Positions 1 through 10,365 of a stretch of DNA of 64,000 bases are shown one piece after another. Below the pieces are notes generated by a model. That model ran no database searches. It saw nothing but the letters and a program-made list of their open reading frames with translations, and had not been told where the DNA came from. Position numbers and translations under genes: made by a program. Source of the DNA: Lampris incognitus (taxonomy: Eukaryota; Chordata; Actinopteri; Lampriformes; Lampridae); the NCBI RefSeq assembly GCF_029633865.1, contig NC_079213.1, forward strand, positions 85,127,803 to 85,191,802, read 5' to 3'. Numbering within the stretch: the stretch's first letter is position 1; every line of letters starts with the position of its first letter.

Positions 1-229
1 TGCATGTGTGTTGTGTGGTGCGTGTGTGTTGGGTGGAGACTGAGCAGTGGCCCCCACAGGACTGACGGAGTGAACTCTTCCGCTTCTGCCCACTCAGATC
101 TAGGCGAGTCTCCAAGTGATGAGACTGCTAGCCCCACTGCATCCCCTGAGACCGTCAGGCCATCTGCACTGTCCTCCTCATCGGACTCTGCGCAGTCAAG
201 CAACTGACTGGTTGTACTGGACTCCTCAC
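1..229 (-). pseudogene. Acidic C-terminal tail of pol, element A
   Basis: On the minus strand the integrase frame continues into a Ser/Glu/Asp-rich tail past the HRNRLLEV block and reaches the window edge. The plus-strand open frame at 4-207 is only the antisense of this tail. Confidence 0.45.
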
Positions 230-774
230 CCTGATCTAACTCAGGAAGGGGCAAGAAGTTGACCTCCAACAAACGGTTCCTGTGCACCACCCTGGTGTGC
301 CCCTCTGCATCCTAAATCTTGTAGACGTGGATATTGGGGTTGACACCGACAACCGTGTACACTCCGTTCTCCCATTTGTCAGCCAACTTTCTCTTCCCTC
401 GCTCACTCTGGTTCGCAACCAAAACACGATCCCCGACAGACAGGACAGTGCCCTTGGCGTGTCTGTTGTACTGTCCCGCCATTACCCATAGGATGGTAGG
501 CCGTCGTGTGGGACTTCGCTACACCCGCCAACCTGAGAAGCTCTGCAATCAGGTTGCTCTCAAAGTTTGTGCCCTGGTCAGAATGTATTCTCTCCGGAAA
601 CCCGTAAACACAGAATACATGATCCCAGAGTTTCTTGGCGACCTGCTTCGCTGTCTGATTGGCGCAGGGGAACGCGTGAGCAAGCTTAGTGAAGTGGTCA
701 GTAACCACTAGGACATCGACCGACCGCTGCTTACTGTCCTCAGCGGACCAGAAATCCATACACACAAGCTGCAT
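230..774 (-). pseudogene. Integrase core and C-terminal remnant, element A
   Basis: At 480-774 the core is readable ('VDVLVVTDHFTKLAHAFP', 'HSDQGTNFESNLI', 'TTAYHPMGN'). Just after 'HPMGN' the sequence jumps to a C-terminal segment (GDRVLVANQ... and HRNRLLEVNFLP in another frame), so the part that should hold the catalytic Glu and about 150 or more residues is deleted. A further in-frame TAG lies near 310-320, again in place of a likely CAG. Confidence 0.75.
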
Positions 775-2381
775 CGTGCGGAGGTTTTAATGCTCTCCAG
801 GGGCGCGCAAGCAGCTGGCTCTGGGGTCTTCCCAAACACACATCTCCGACAGCATCTGACATATGCTCTGATATCCCTCTCCATGTCAGGCCAATAAAAA
901 CGCTGCCTTGCAAGAGAGAGAGTACGGTCCTGGCCCTGATGACCAGCGTGATCGTGGATGCCAGACAGTGCCTTGCAACTGAGTCTGAAAACATCCTGCA
1001 CAGAGTCCCCCTCAACCCCGTCGGCTTCCTGAACAAGGGCCGGGTAGGGCTCCCTAAGTGGCCTCTGACTGACGGGCTTGGAAAAAGGGTCGCAACACAA
1101 GGCATCCGCCACCACGTTTTTCTTCCCTGACAGGTGTTTGAGATCGAAGGTGTAAGACGCCAACTTAGACACCCAGCGGATCTCACACGCGTCAAGCTTC
1201 GGCTTCGTTAGGAGATAAGTCAGCGGATTATTATCTATCCAAACGGTGAAGCTTTGACCCTTCAGCCAGTGGCTGAACTTTTCACAAACACTCCACTTCA
1301 GCACCATGAACTCCAGTCTATGAGCTGGATACTTCCGCTGTGAGGCACTGAGGGACTTGCTTGCAAAACCAACAGGTCTGGCCTTGGACTCTCCTCGGGG
1401 CACTTGAGACAGCACCGCGCCGAGTCCGTCCAAAGACGCATCGACCGACAAAATGAAAGGCACCTCAAAGTCTGGATGGGCAAGCACCACACACTCCAGT
1501 AACATCGTCTTCAACAGATCAAATGCTTCCCCACATTCCACCGTCCAGTCTGCGGAGGTAAGCTTACGGAAGCTGCCATGGGGCTTCTTATCCTTAGCTG
1601 ACCTCCCCCTCCTCTTTTGTCCAGCTGTAAGGGCGAACAGGGGCTTAGCCACGGAGGAGCAGTTCGGGAGGAAATGCTGGTAGTAAAATACCATACCAAG
1701 GAAAGATTTGATCCTACGAACAGAAGGCGTGCACCCATCACCTTCCATGAGATCCTGCACTGTCATGTTGGAGATGACCTCTACTTTGGAGGGATCGACA
1801 GACACACCTCCGCCATCAACCACGTGGCCCAAAAACTGCACCTGCTTCTGCAGCAGATGACACCTTTTTGGAGCCTGTTTCAAGTTGTTCTCCCTCAACC
1901 TCTGAAACACAGTGCGGAGCCTCGACAGAGCCTCAACCTCTGACGGCGCGAAGACAAGAAGATCATCAAGATAGCACAAAAGCTTCGTGAAGTTCAGATC
2001 CCCAAAGATCCCAATCATCATTCTCATGAAGGCTGCAGGGCTATTACAAAGGCCCTGTGGCATGCGATTGTATTCATGCAACCCAAGGGGAGTCGTGAAA
2101 GCAGTGTACTTCTTGTCATCTTCATGCATTGGGATGCTGAAGAAGCCAGAGGTGAGGTCCATCGTACTAAAGAGGCAGTTACCACCCAGCGCGGCAAGAC
2201 AGTCCGACTGGTGTGGCAAGGGATGAGCGTCTTTCAAGGTCCGAGCATTCAGCCATCTGAAATCAGTGCAGATCCGAAGCCCGCCATCCTTCTTCCACAC
2301 CATAACCAGCGGTGAAGCGTATGCGCTCGAGGACTTCCGGATAATCCCTTTCTCCTCCATATCAGTGAGAACCTGTCTCAA
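708..2381 (-). pseudogene. Reverse transcriptase, RNase H and integrase N-terminus, element A
   Basis: 557 codons in the same frame as the protease ORF. RT motifs are intact: 'GGLRICTDFRWLN', 'DLTSGFF', 'MPQGLCNSP' and the catalytic YLDD ('LLCYLDDLLVF'). RNase H follows with SVDAS, LEFMVLKW and WIDNNP supplying acidic residues, then the HHCC zinc-binding integrase N-terminus ('HDHAGHQG...CCRRC'). The ORF leaves the integrase frame near 775-790 (ends ARCSLCVWISG), where the next frame takes over with MDFWSAED. Confidence 0.85.
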
Positions 2382-2384
2382 CTT

Positions 2385-3707
2385 CTAATAGTGGGCTGGG
2401 GGAACCCTCCTGTAGGGCAAGCGAAAGGGGCGCTCATCCACCAGATGGATGCGATGTGTGTATCCTGTGACCTCGCCACAGTCCAGAGAGTCCCTGGAGA
2501 AGATGTCATGGTACTCGGTGAGCAGCTGAGTGAGCTGGGACTTGCATGCCTCACTAACCTGACAGGAGCTGAGGTCAATGTCACTGAGTCCGAGCTCTGA
2601 CAAACTCCTAGCCGGCTGGACAGGGGGACAGGCACTATCTGTGGCATTGGACTCATGCCTCCTTGCAACTGATTGCAGTCCCTGGAAAACATTAAAGTCC
2701 TCAATCGCCAAGCATGGAAACACATCAGCCAACTTGCAGTTCCTTTTCAGCGTGATGGCTTTGTCAGATGGATTGACAACAGTCATGGGTACCCACCTAT
2801 CACCCCAGAGCGGTGTGAAAAGTCGACCTACGAGGACACTGCGTGGCATGGCCTTGGAGTCTGTCGGCTCCACAACAACAGTGCTTCCAGCTGACATAGG
2901 CACCTTAGCAGGAAGTCTGCCCCAGACTAAGTGCTCGTGCCTCGGTAAGAGTGTCACGGCCTGGGTGAGCTTAACAGTACCTATCTTCTCAGGAACTGCA
3001 CCACCCCTCCAGCGCTCTACATTCATGAACATGGACAAGAACTGTTCAACGTCAGGACTAGACGGATGTTCCTGTCTGGACGCGATGTCCCAGTACTCAG
3101 TACCACTCTTGAGTACATGGGCCACATGTTTAATGACGTTTGTGCCGACTATCAGATCATCATGCTGACCGGGCACGACTAGAGTGGGTATGACAAAGGA
3201 AACACCATAAAGCTGCATGTTGAGGTCATAAAAACCATCAGGCCTAGTCTCCAGACCACCGCAGCCAATCAAGACAATGTTCTCTTCAGGCTGCTGCTTC
3301 TCAGGTAAAACACCCCCAGAGCGGAGCTTCTCTACTGCATTTTCACTGATACTGCATGACATAGAGCCAGTATCCAACATGCCATTAAGCTGCACACTCT
3401 GGTTGACAAGAACAGGAGCATAGAACAAGTCACTGAAAGCCTGAATCCTCTGTGTCGCCTGAATGACCATACGCGAACCCCGAGGTGCTTTGGCACACTT
3501 GTCTTCATACAAGTGAGCCAGGTCGGAGACATCAGTGAGGGATACATCTACTTTACCCACACCATCCCTCTCTAGGTGTGGGTTTAGTAGTTTAACGGAC
3601 GAGACTGATGACCAGCTCTTCCACCAAGCTGAGAACGGAGCTGGTTGGGCGGCTGAGGGTGAGGACAGTCCCTCTTCCAATGACCAGGAGACAAACAGTT
3701 TATACAT
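2385..3707 (-). pseudogene. Aspartic protease and N-terminus of RT, element A
   Basis: 440 codons with the protease active-site motif LDTGSMSCSI about one third in and an LVPG/IVGTNVI segment downstream, then the start of the reverse transcriptase ('PFRLPYRRVPPAHY'). The frame ends in TAG at 2385-2387. The reading frame continues unchanged into 708-2381 (KLRQVLTDM...), so this is a single nonsense codon, most simply a CAG to TAG change, rather than a domain boundary. Confidence 0.8.
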
Positions 3708-4015
3708 CGGTTCTCCCAGCTGCAGTGGGAAAATGTGGAGGGATCCGGAGACTTACAAACCCTGCACAACCGCTGCGGTGCGTCTGGCACCTGCCCTGCG
3801 GCGCTAGCTGGCGGTTGAGTCTGCGTCGGTGTCCGCACAGCAGCGCTAACTGGAACCTGAGTCTGCATTGTGACCAAACGGTCTAGCAAGCTCACCAAAC
3901 TCCTCATATAGTCATCACCGCCAGAGACAGGTGCAGGAGACGGTGTAGGAGACCTTGCACAAAATGGTGTAGGAGATGACGCATGAGCCGGGACGGGAGA
4001 TGGCACCAACGGCAC
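3584..4015 (-). pseudogene. gag C-terminus with CCHC zinc knuckle, element A
   Basis: A Pro/Thr-rich linker is followed by Cys-rich motifs including CINCLSPGHWKRDC, a classical C-x2-C-x4-H-x4-C nucleocapsid knuckle. It is preceded by a second Cys cluster (CRVCKSPDPSTFSHC). This frame differs from both gag (upstream) and protease/RT (downstream). One of the two frame changes might once have been a programmed gag-pol shift, but both lie in a clearly decayed copy, so this is inference. Confidence 0.7.
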
Positions 4016-5120
4016 GGTCGTGTTCCAAGTCGGGAGCCACGTCGACTACAAGGACATGAACCTGTGAATGGAACCTACACTCTACCGCGCCTGCTTCACG
4101 TTGTCCACCTGCAGCAACACGGGACTTCCTCTCCAGCATGTGCTCATCAAGCCTCTCTTGGATCTCGCTAGCAGACCATTTCCCTGCGGACTTGAACTTA
4201 AAAACATTGGCAAGAGACTGATCTGGACAGTGTTTAATAAACATCATGCTTACCTCGTGGCTTGGCTCTTCAATACTACGGCCCTGCCACTTCAAGCATT
4301 CGTCAGCCACCTCCACTGTCTTATTAAGCCTAATCCAATACTCCATAGCGTCCTCACCTGGCTTGGGCAGCATACTGTAAAAGTCCGCCAGGGGCATGCT
4401 CGAGTATGTGAGGTCACTAAAGTGTTGCTTCAGTACATCAAAAATAATGTGGGGGTTCGCTATGTGGTCGACAGATGTGTTGCGCAGCTTTATCCTCACC
4501 ACGTCCCCTGCTTTCCTCATAAGCTTAGCTAGAATCTCATGTGACTGCTCACTAACTGGAATGGCTCGCTTCCTCAAATACAAAGTCATAAGGCTCTCCC
4601 ACTCATGAACTGTAAACTTATCAGAGCTATCGCCCCTGAAAATAGGAGGCTCCCTAGCGTCTGTCTGCATTATTACTCTAACACTAGGCACTGTCTCCGA
4701 ACACTGTTCAGCAGACCTAGCACTGTCTGTGTGTGTGTTTCTAAGCATTTGTGTTTCCTGCAGCTTAGCAGTGATTGACTCTCCTATCTTCTCTGCTAAC
4801 TGAGTAATGAGCATGGCTAACTCACCCACTGGCTGCTCGCTGTTACCTAGCACAGCCCCTTCGCTGATACCTGGCCTGGCCCGTTCTACGTAGCGTGTGG
4901 AGGTGAACTGAGGAGTGCCAAATGTGGTCGGGTTTCTAGGTCCTGGTGCTCTGGTGTCTGGTTCCCCGCCCTCTAAGAGCTGCCCAAAACTCCTACCTAC
5001 ACCTACCCGTAAACCCCCATCCACATCTAACTGGTACCCCCTCTCCATAGCACACTGGCGATCCAAAAGATCCTGATCAGCAATGTTACCCCCACCTACG
5101 TACGAACCACCCTCCGCCAT
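3915..5120 (-). pseudogene. gag of Gypsy element A
   Basis: A 401-codon frame starting at an ATG at 5118-5120. It has a typical retrotransposon capsid character: a helical region with a W-E-x-L-M-x-L-Y-L motif near residue 170-180 and an 'EYWIRLNKTV' segment near residue 260. The last ~60 residues are out of the expected frame: the Pro-rich region and the CCHC knuckle continue in the next frame (3584-4015), so a frameshift lies near 4015-4130. It would form the particle that packages element RNA in the cytoplasm. Confidence 0.8.
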
Positions 5121-5559
5121 GTTCCCACCTCTAACACTCAGATAAAATAAAAAATAAAATAAAAAAGTGAAAAGCTCAATTCATTTAAATAATTGAATCT
5201 AGAAAGCACTAAGAGATTGAAACAATCACACACAATCAACAAATTCACCAATAGATTAATCACATATGCACATATCTAGTAGTTTACATCAATAGATCAT
5301 TCACACGAGTCCTTCAATCACATCAACATTAACTTTTTTTCCTTTTTTTTTCGTGCGTTTTTCTTCCTTCAATATATACAAATTTCCTGTTCACAAGCCC
5401 AGTCCATGGTAACCACAGCTATGACTGTCCAGTGTCCACACAGCTCAACTCCAGTCCACTGTAACATGAGTGTACAGTCTATAGAAATACCTGAGGACGT
5501 CTGGGGCTTGGTGACGACAGCAGCCTCCCGCGGCGAGCAACTGATGTCGCTCTCAGGAT
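5121..5559 (-). other. Leader between primer site and gag, element A
   Basis: Untranslated leader on the minus strand. It contains an A/T-rich stretch near 5140-5170 and a poly-T/A tract near 5335-5352. No independent gene is seen. Confidence 0.5.
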
Positions 5560-5580
5560 CCAGGAGGGTCACGGCACCAA
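5560..5580 (-). other. Primer binding site of element A
   Basis: On the minus strand TTGGTGCCGTGACCC directly follows the CA end of the LTR. The leading TGG matches the CCA end of a tRNA. I could not assign the tRNA. Confidence 0.5.
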
Positions 5581-6152
5581 TGTAACGGGGGCAGTCCTAT
5601 GCTGTTCTATGCTGGTCAGCCTGCTGCACGCCCGTCACTCTCATCATTAGCTCTGCGTTGTGTTCTATTTTGGGTGGGGCCCCAGGTGTTGTTGGGGGGG
5701 GCCCTCAGTCTCTCATCATCATCATCATCATCATGATCAAAGAAGGAGGGGGGACACACAGGACTCTATTTGGCCCACCTTGCCATTTATTTTGGTTTCA
5801 AACCCTTCAACAAACGTCCAGTCCTCCAGCGGGAGCGGTGTTTCTTACGGACGTGGGAGTTGAAGCTCAACCACTGCCCGGACTTCACTCGTGTGCATTA
5901 GAAGGAGAAACCGTCCACGGGACTCCGATGTAAGAAAGGATAAACAAGTATTTTATCCCACAGCTTGCAGTATCTTCTTACAGGGATACTCAAGGTTACG
6001 TTCTCCTCAACCAGCAAAACTGTGCTACGGTAAGAAACACGCATGGCTCGGCTCGATCGCTGCTTGAGACTCCTCCCACAAGACAAAAATGGCCTCTCCC
6101 GCGTTCCCTCTTCCGTGTACCCACAAGACCTCTCTCTTAAAGCGACAGTACA
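5581..6152 (-). repeat. 5' LTR of Gypsy element A
   Basis: On the minus strand it starts TGTACTGTCGC and ends CCCCCGTTACA, i.e. TG...CA, directly next to the primer site at 5560-5580. It contains a short CAT/ATC microsatellite near 5716-5737. Boundaries are inferred from the TG/CA ends and from the position of the primer site, because the partner LTR is outside the window. Confidence 0.65.
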
Positions 6153-6770
6153 AGTATATGACGGTCGTTATAAAACATACATAAAAGTAAATAATGACAT
6201 AAAATAAAATGTGGTAAACACAAATAACAGCACACAGACAGGATTTGGTGATATTTCATACTCAAACAAAATAAAATAAAAACATTAATTTTAACCTGGT
6301 TACATTAGTAAACAATTGATGATTTGAGTTGGTAGCCAGTTCCAGTTTATTGCTACAACAGAATGACAGTTGACCGAACATATTTTTGTTTAAAATGAAC
6401 CAACAGTTTTGTTAAAGTTAAAGGACAAAAAAGAAAATATTGTAGATGGGACCATCTAATGTATAAATATTGAATGTACAGTATAAAAGTAAAATGTATC
6501 TTATTTTTTATTTTATTGTGATTAAACAGCTTCTTTGAATACAGCCCTGTGTGTGTGCCTCTCCTCACTGGCACAGGAGAGGCAGAAAGTACTCGAAAAA
6601 GAAAAGATCCAGCTTAGTTTTCATATTGTGGTAATTGACGGTAGGTGCTCGAGGTTGGTAGTCCAAACCATGTTTGCTGCTGGCCCCGGCTGCATTGATT
6701 TCCGATTGAGTAAGAAGGGGCGTGGCTAAGTTCCCACCACTTGCTTTTTTTAAATTCAAGATGGCCGCGG
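6153..6770. other. A/T-rich spacer without recognised gene
   Basis: Between the LTR of element A and the next LTR remnant. Short open frames here have no recognisable domain. There is a short GT-rich stretch near 6546-6556. The left start of the following LTR may lie in the 3' part of this stretch. Confidence 0.5.
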
Positions 6771-6928
6771 CGTGAAATGGGCGTATTACCTGATTGGCTT
6801 GCCATATCTGTTCCTGCCCCTGCTTTGCTCTCCTGTTCCCCATTTCCTTATTTGGCTTGCGATTTCTGTTCCCGCTTTGCTTTGCTCACCTGTTCCCCAT
6901 TTCCCTGATTGGCTCTCCGGCAGCATAT

Positions 6929-7733
6929 TGTAGCGAATTCGGGGGGCAGTCCGGGAGACCGTCGCCACAGCCAGGACGCGAACCCCTGTCTCCCACTCCG
7001 CAAGTGACAACGTTAACCAGTCGACTAAAGGGTCTGACCCGTTAGTCAAGGACCAACGTGTCTACTTATCCATGCACGTTACACTACCCCCTCCTTCGGG
7101 AAGCGCGTCAGCATATCAGCTACTTCACGCCTCTGGGCGCACACGCATCCGATGACGTCACGGTCGCACCATCCCACTTCTGACAGCGAATTCGGGGGGC
7201 AATCTGGGACCGCCACAGCCGGGACGTGAACCCGTGGCTCCCACACCGCAAGCAACAACGTTAACCAGTCGACTTTCTTTTTTTACATGATGATGCTGGT
7301 CGCGTGGCTTGGGTCCTGGACTGTTTCGTTGGCATGTGGACACTGCTTGGCATCCTGTGCATCATGTTCTTCATAAATTTTATGTCCATTATAATTCTGT
7401 TATCCTCTTTCAATGTTGTATTATGTAACCTGCGTGAACACAACATCCATTGCACGCTGTCCGTCTTGGGAGAGAGATCCCTCCTCTGTTGCTCTCCCTG
7501 AGGTTTCTTCCTATTTTTTCTCCCTGTTAAAGGGTTTTTGGGGGGGAGTTGTTCCTTATCCAATGAGAGGGTCTAAGGACAGGATGTTGTGTTGCTGTTA
7601 AGCCCACTGAGGCAAATTTGTAATTCGTGATATTGGGCTATACAAATAAAATTGATTTGATTTAATTTTTGATTTTAAAGGGTCCGACCCGTTAGTCAAG
7701 GACCAACGTGTCTACTTATCCATGCACGTTACA
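6929..7733 (-). mobile_element. TRIM-like miniature LTR element with tRNA-like LTRs
   Basis: Two direct repeats of about 155 bp (6929-7083; 7185-7733 minus a 402-bp insertion) flank only ~100 bp. On the minus strand the outer ends are TGTAACG and CGCTACA. Next to the upstream repeat is TCAGAAGTGGGAT, part of a tRNA-Leu type primer site (plus strand 7171-7184). A purine tract (GAAGGAGGGGGTAG, plus 7084-7097) precedes the downstream repeat. ATAT flanks both sides (6925-6928, 7734-7737) as a 4-bp target duplication. There is no coding capacity, so it must have moved with another element's proteins. The repeats also contain A-box and B-box like motifs. Confidence 0.7.
7275..7676 (+). mobile_element. 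SINE-like retroposon inserted in the TRIM-like LTR
   Basis: About 402 bp interrupt the right LTR of the TRIM-like element exactly between 'CAGTCGACT' and 'AAAGGGTC', which are contiguous in the other LTR. It ends in a tail built of TTGAT/TTGATT units after 'GGGCTATACAAATAAAA', a 3' end I recognise as common in teleost retroposons. No open frame is significant. The family name is not certain. Confidence 0.65.
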
Positions 7734-7930
7734 ATATATTCCCCCCGGTTGCCCCGGCTCGGGTTATAAGTGAAACGTGTCCCTTGTTTAGCTCGTGTTG
7801 GCCTGGTACCTCACGTCTTCCGTATCTTTTGTACCTATCACGTCTGTCTGTAAGTACCTTGTCTTATTAAAGCCTTGCTTTATCCCAGCCTGTCTGCATT
7901 TGGGTCCTCTTCCTGCTCTCCCCCGTGACA

Positions 7931-9020
7931 CTATCGTGACAGTATAACCCGACCCAAAATGGATCCAACAGATCTGCTTAGTCTGCCGTATACTTGAGAG
8001 GATTTCGGCTTGTCGAGGGACACTTTCTTCGGGGAACAGCTCGTCTTCTTTAAGCTCCTCACGGCCATCTGGATGAAGGATCCTGAGTATGACCAGGAAC
8101 TGGCTTTTTTTCCGGTGAAAACTCCATCAGCCCTGTTCCTGAACCTGTTACTCCCAAGCTTGTCATTTCGGTCTCCCATGTTTTCCCAGTGTCTCAGCTG
8201 CTCAGCGTCTCAGCTTCCCAGCACTACAGCGCCTCAGCTGCTCAGCACTACCCTGCCCAGCACCACGCTACGGAGACCCTTCCGGTTCCAGAGTGGTCGG
8301 CCTGTCCCTGCCGACGCCCAATCTGTTCCCACGCCGTCGGCCGCCTTTGCCGCCGCCCAGCCTGTTCCCGAGCCGTCGCCGCCTTTGCCAATGCCCAGCC
8401 TGTTCTCGAGCCGTCGGACGCCTTTGCCGACGCCCAGCCTGTTCCCGAGCCATCAAACGCCTTTGCCGACGCCCAGCCTGTTCCCGAGCCGTCGGACGCC
8501 TTTGCCGACGCCCAGCCTGTTCCCGAGCCATCGAACGCCTTTGCCGACACCCAGCCTGTTCCGGAGCCGTCGCCGTCGCCGCCTTTGCCAATGCCCAGCC
8601 TGTTCTCGAGCCGTCGGACGCCTTTGCCGACGCCCAGCCTGTTCCCGAGCCGTCGGACGCCTTTGCCGACGCCCAGCCTGTTCCCGAGCCGTCGAACGCC
8701 TTTGCCGACACCCAGCCTGTTCCGGAGCCGTCGGGCGCCTTTGCCGACGCCCAGCCTGTTCCCGCCTTTGGGCTTTCGAGGTTCCTTGGTTGGTTCCAGC
8801 TCTCCGTTTCCCGTGCCTGCAGAGGCACAGCTTCATGTGGCTCTAGTGGCCCCGCCTCCGCACCCGCGGTTGTCTACGTCGCCAACCTCCCGAGCTGCAC
8901 TCCTGTCTACGTCACCAGCCTCTGTCTTCCTCCTGCCCGTCCGCCAGAGCTGCTCCGCCCTTCAATCCCGCGTCCTGGTCGCCCTCCAGTTCGGTTGCAT
9001 CCGTCGGTCCAGCCCTCGGG
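7931..9020 (+). pseudogene. gag-like ORF of the LTR element, Pro/Ala-rich repeats
   Basis: After the LTR and a short leader an ATG at 7959-7961 opens a frame starting MDPTDLLSLPYT. A TGA soon follows, and the same frame then runs to about 8846. The early part ('EDFGLSRDTFFGEQ') resembles the start of gag-like ORFs of short LTR elements, but I cannot name the family. The body is the 39-bp minisatellite (8330-8775), coding for AFADAQPVPEPSD/N units in one frame and PLPTPSLFPSRRT in another. No protease or polymerase follows: the tract ends where a hAT element begins at 9021. Probably a non-autonomous element. Confidence 0.5.
8330..8775 (+). repeat. 39-bp GC-rich minisatellite
   Basis: About ten tandem copies of a 39-bp unit (core TTTGCCGACGCCCAGCCTG), each an exact 13-codon multiple. 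Variant units alternate GACGCC/AACGCC/GCCGCC and contain a longer GCCGTCGCC spacer twice, near 8375 and 8565-8585. Because the period is a multiple of three, all six frames stay open; the antisense Ala/Gly-rich frames are artefacts of this. Confidence 0.9.
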
Positions 9021-9984
9021 CAGTGGCGATCCTAGACTCTGAGGGGTGGGGGCCCAGGCAAAGAAGACCATTGAGGCCCCCCTCCCCACACACACGCCCC
9101 CATAAAAATGCATTCAGTCAAAAAAATGCATTTGGTCAACTGTGCTGTTCAAACATCATTTATTAAAAAATAATAAATAACAGTAGTACAAAAGGAGCAA
9201 CAACATCTAAATACAGTATGTAAAATAAAATAGGAGCATTAAATAAAACAAAAAAATTCTCCCCTCTGTTCCTCTCATGTTCTTTCATTTTCATCAAGGT
9301 TATATCATCAGGCTTGTAAGCCCCAAAGTGCCTGAGAGTTATCTCAAATGGGCTTTGACATTTCACATTACAGTATCTTCAAAATATCTTACAATATATT
9401 CAACATTATAATATCACATTACAATATATTACAGTATCTTTTTGTTGACATTCTAGTTGGACAAGATTTTTCTTTTCATCAAAGTTAGATCATCAAGCTT
9501 GTATTTTTCCCCTTTATTTGTCCTCTCTGTTCCTCTCATGTTTTCTTGAGGTTTATCTTTAGGGTCTTCATTTGTTTTCATTCATTTCAAATTTTTATTC
9601 GTTTCATTTTTTCACAGGGCACTGTTAGTGCTTCTCCAAACAGAGAGTGATGATTGACAAGCAGACGTGACGTGACAGTGAGTGTGATCACTCTGTCTGA
9701 ACCCTGACCTAACCTTTTAGAAGTGCTGCCTTCGTGCCTTGGCTGCAGCACACTCTGTCACCAGATCTTCCAGGTCCAAAGATCTTCTGACCTCCTGTTC
9801 TACAGAGATTTGAGCCAGCCCTGGAAGCCTTTCCTGGCTCATGGAGGATCTCAGATAAGTCTTTATAAGCTTCAGGCTTGAGAAGCTTCTCTCACCAGAT
9901 GTGACAGTGACAGGAAGTGTTAACAGGAGCCGCAGGGCAATACTGAGATTCCCATAAAGAGCTAGAAGGTCCTCCTTGTATACG
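9021..9984 (-). pseudogene. hAT transposase 3' end (hATC dimerisation domain)
   Basis: Minus-strand frame 9717-9989 contains 'LPVTVTSGERSFSSLKLIK' and 'TYLRSSMSQERLPGLAQI', the hallmark C-terminal dimerisation domain of hAT transposases (ZMYM1-like type). Downstream is A/T-rich untranslated sequence to 9021, where plus-strand CAGTGGCGATCCTAG has the form of a hAT terminal repeat (CAGNGGCG). The gene is interrupted at 9985 by a Tc1-family element and resumes at 11186. Confidence 0.85.
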
Positions 9985-10365
9985 TACACTACCGTTCAAA
10001 AGTTTGGGATCACCCAAACAATTTTGTGTTTTCCATGAAAAGTCACACTTATTCACCACCATATGTTGTGAAATGAATAGAAAATAGAGTCAAGACATTG
10101 ACAAGGTTAGAAATAATGATTTGTATTTGAAATAAGATTTTTTTTACATCAAACTTTGCTTTCGTCAAAGAATCCTCCATTTGCAGCAATTACAGCATTG
10201 CAGACCTTTGGCATTCTAGCTGTTAATTTGTTGAGGTAATCTGGAGAAATTGCACCCCACGCTTCCAGAAGCAGCTCCCACAAGTTGGATTGGTTGGATG
10301 GGCACTTCTTTGAGCAGATTGAGTTTCTGGAGCATCACATTTGTGGGGTCAATTAAACGCTCAAA

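Larger units (their letters stand above)
1..6152 (-). mobile_element. Ty3/Gypsy LTR retrotransposon A, 3' end beyond window
   Basis: Minus-strand Gypsy element read right to left: LTR (5581-6152), primer site, gag, CCHC knuckle, aspartic protease, RT, RNase H and integrase. The order PR-RT-RH-IN is the standard Ty3/Gypsy order. The 3' LTR is not in the window. The copy is dead: the gag and knuckle lie in different frames, the pol frame has an amber stop at 2385-2387, the integrase is shifted near 775-790, and most of the integrase between its core and C-terminal domain is deleted near 460-490. Clade not assigned. Confidence 0.9.
6771..7930 (+). repeat. LTR of a gag-only LTR element, split by a nested TRIM-like element
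   Basis: A U3-like region (6780-6928) carries about two and a half copies of a ~60-bp direct repeat with GATTGGC (inverted CCAAT) and 'CTGTTCCCCATTTCC'. After the insertion (6929-7733) the LTR resumes with a TATA-like GGTTATAAG near 7764-7772 and an ATTAAA polyadenylation-type signal near 7866, and ends CCCCCGTGACA at 7930. The tract is followed by a leader and a gag-like ATG at 7959. The 5' boundary was not found. Confidence 0.6.

Noticed and set aside
2385..2387. Programmed stop-codon read-through in element A
   Set aside because: It falls within the RT N-terminus rather than at the gag-pol boundary, and the copy has many other lesions.
4068..4532. Plus-strand ORF of 154 codons
   Set aside because: Antisense of the gag of element A; no start context or recognised domain.
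5660..5863. His-rich peptide gene (HHHHHHH)
   Set aside because: It arises from an ATC/CAT microsatellite within an LTR.
6997..7027. tRNA gene on the minus strand
   Set aside because: A and B boxes are present, but the T stem pairs poorly, no clear anticodon stem or acceptor stem forms, and the sequence lies inside a repeated LTR. Kept only as tRNA-like.
8330..8775. CRISPR-like array
   Set aside because: Units are contiguous tandem copies without unique spacers, in a vertebrate-type sequence.
8248..8836. Long minus-strand Ala/Gly-rich ORFs
   Set aside because: They are the antisense of the 39-bp minisatellite, whose period keeps all frames open.
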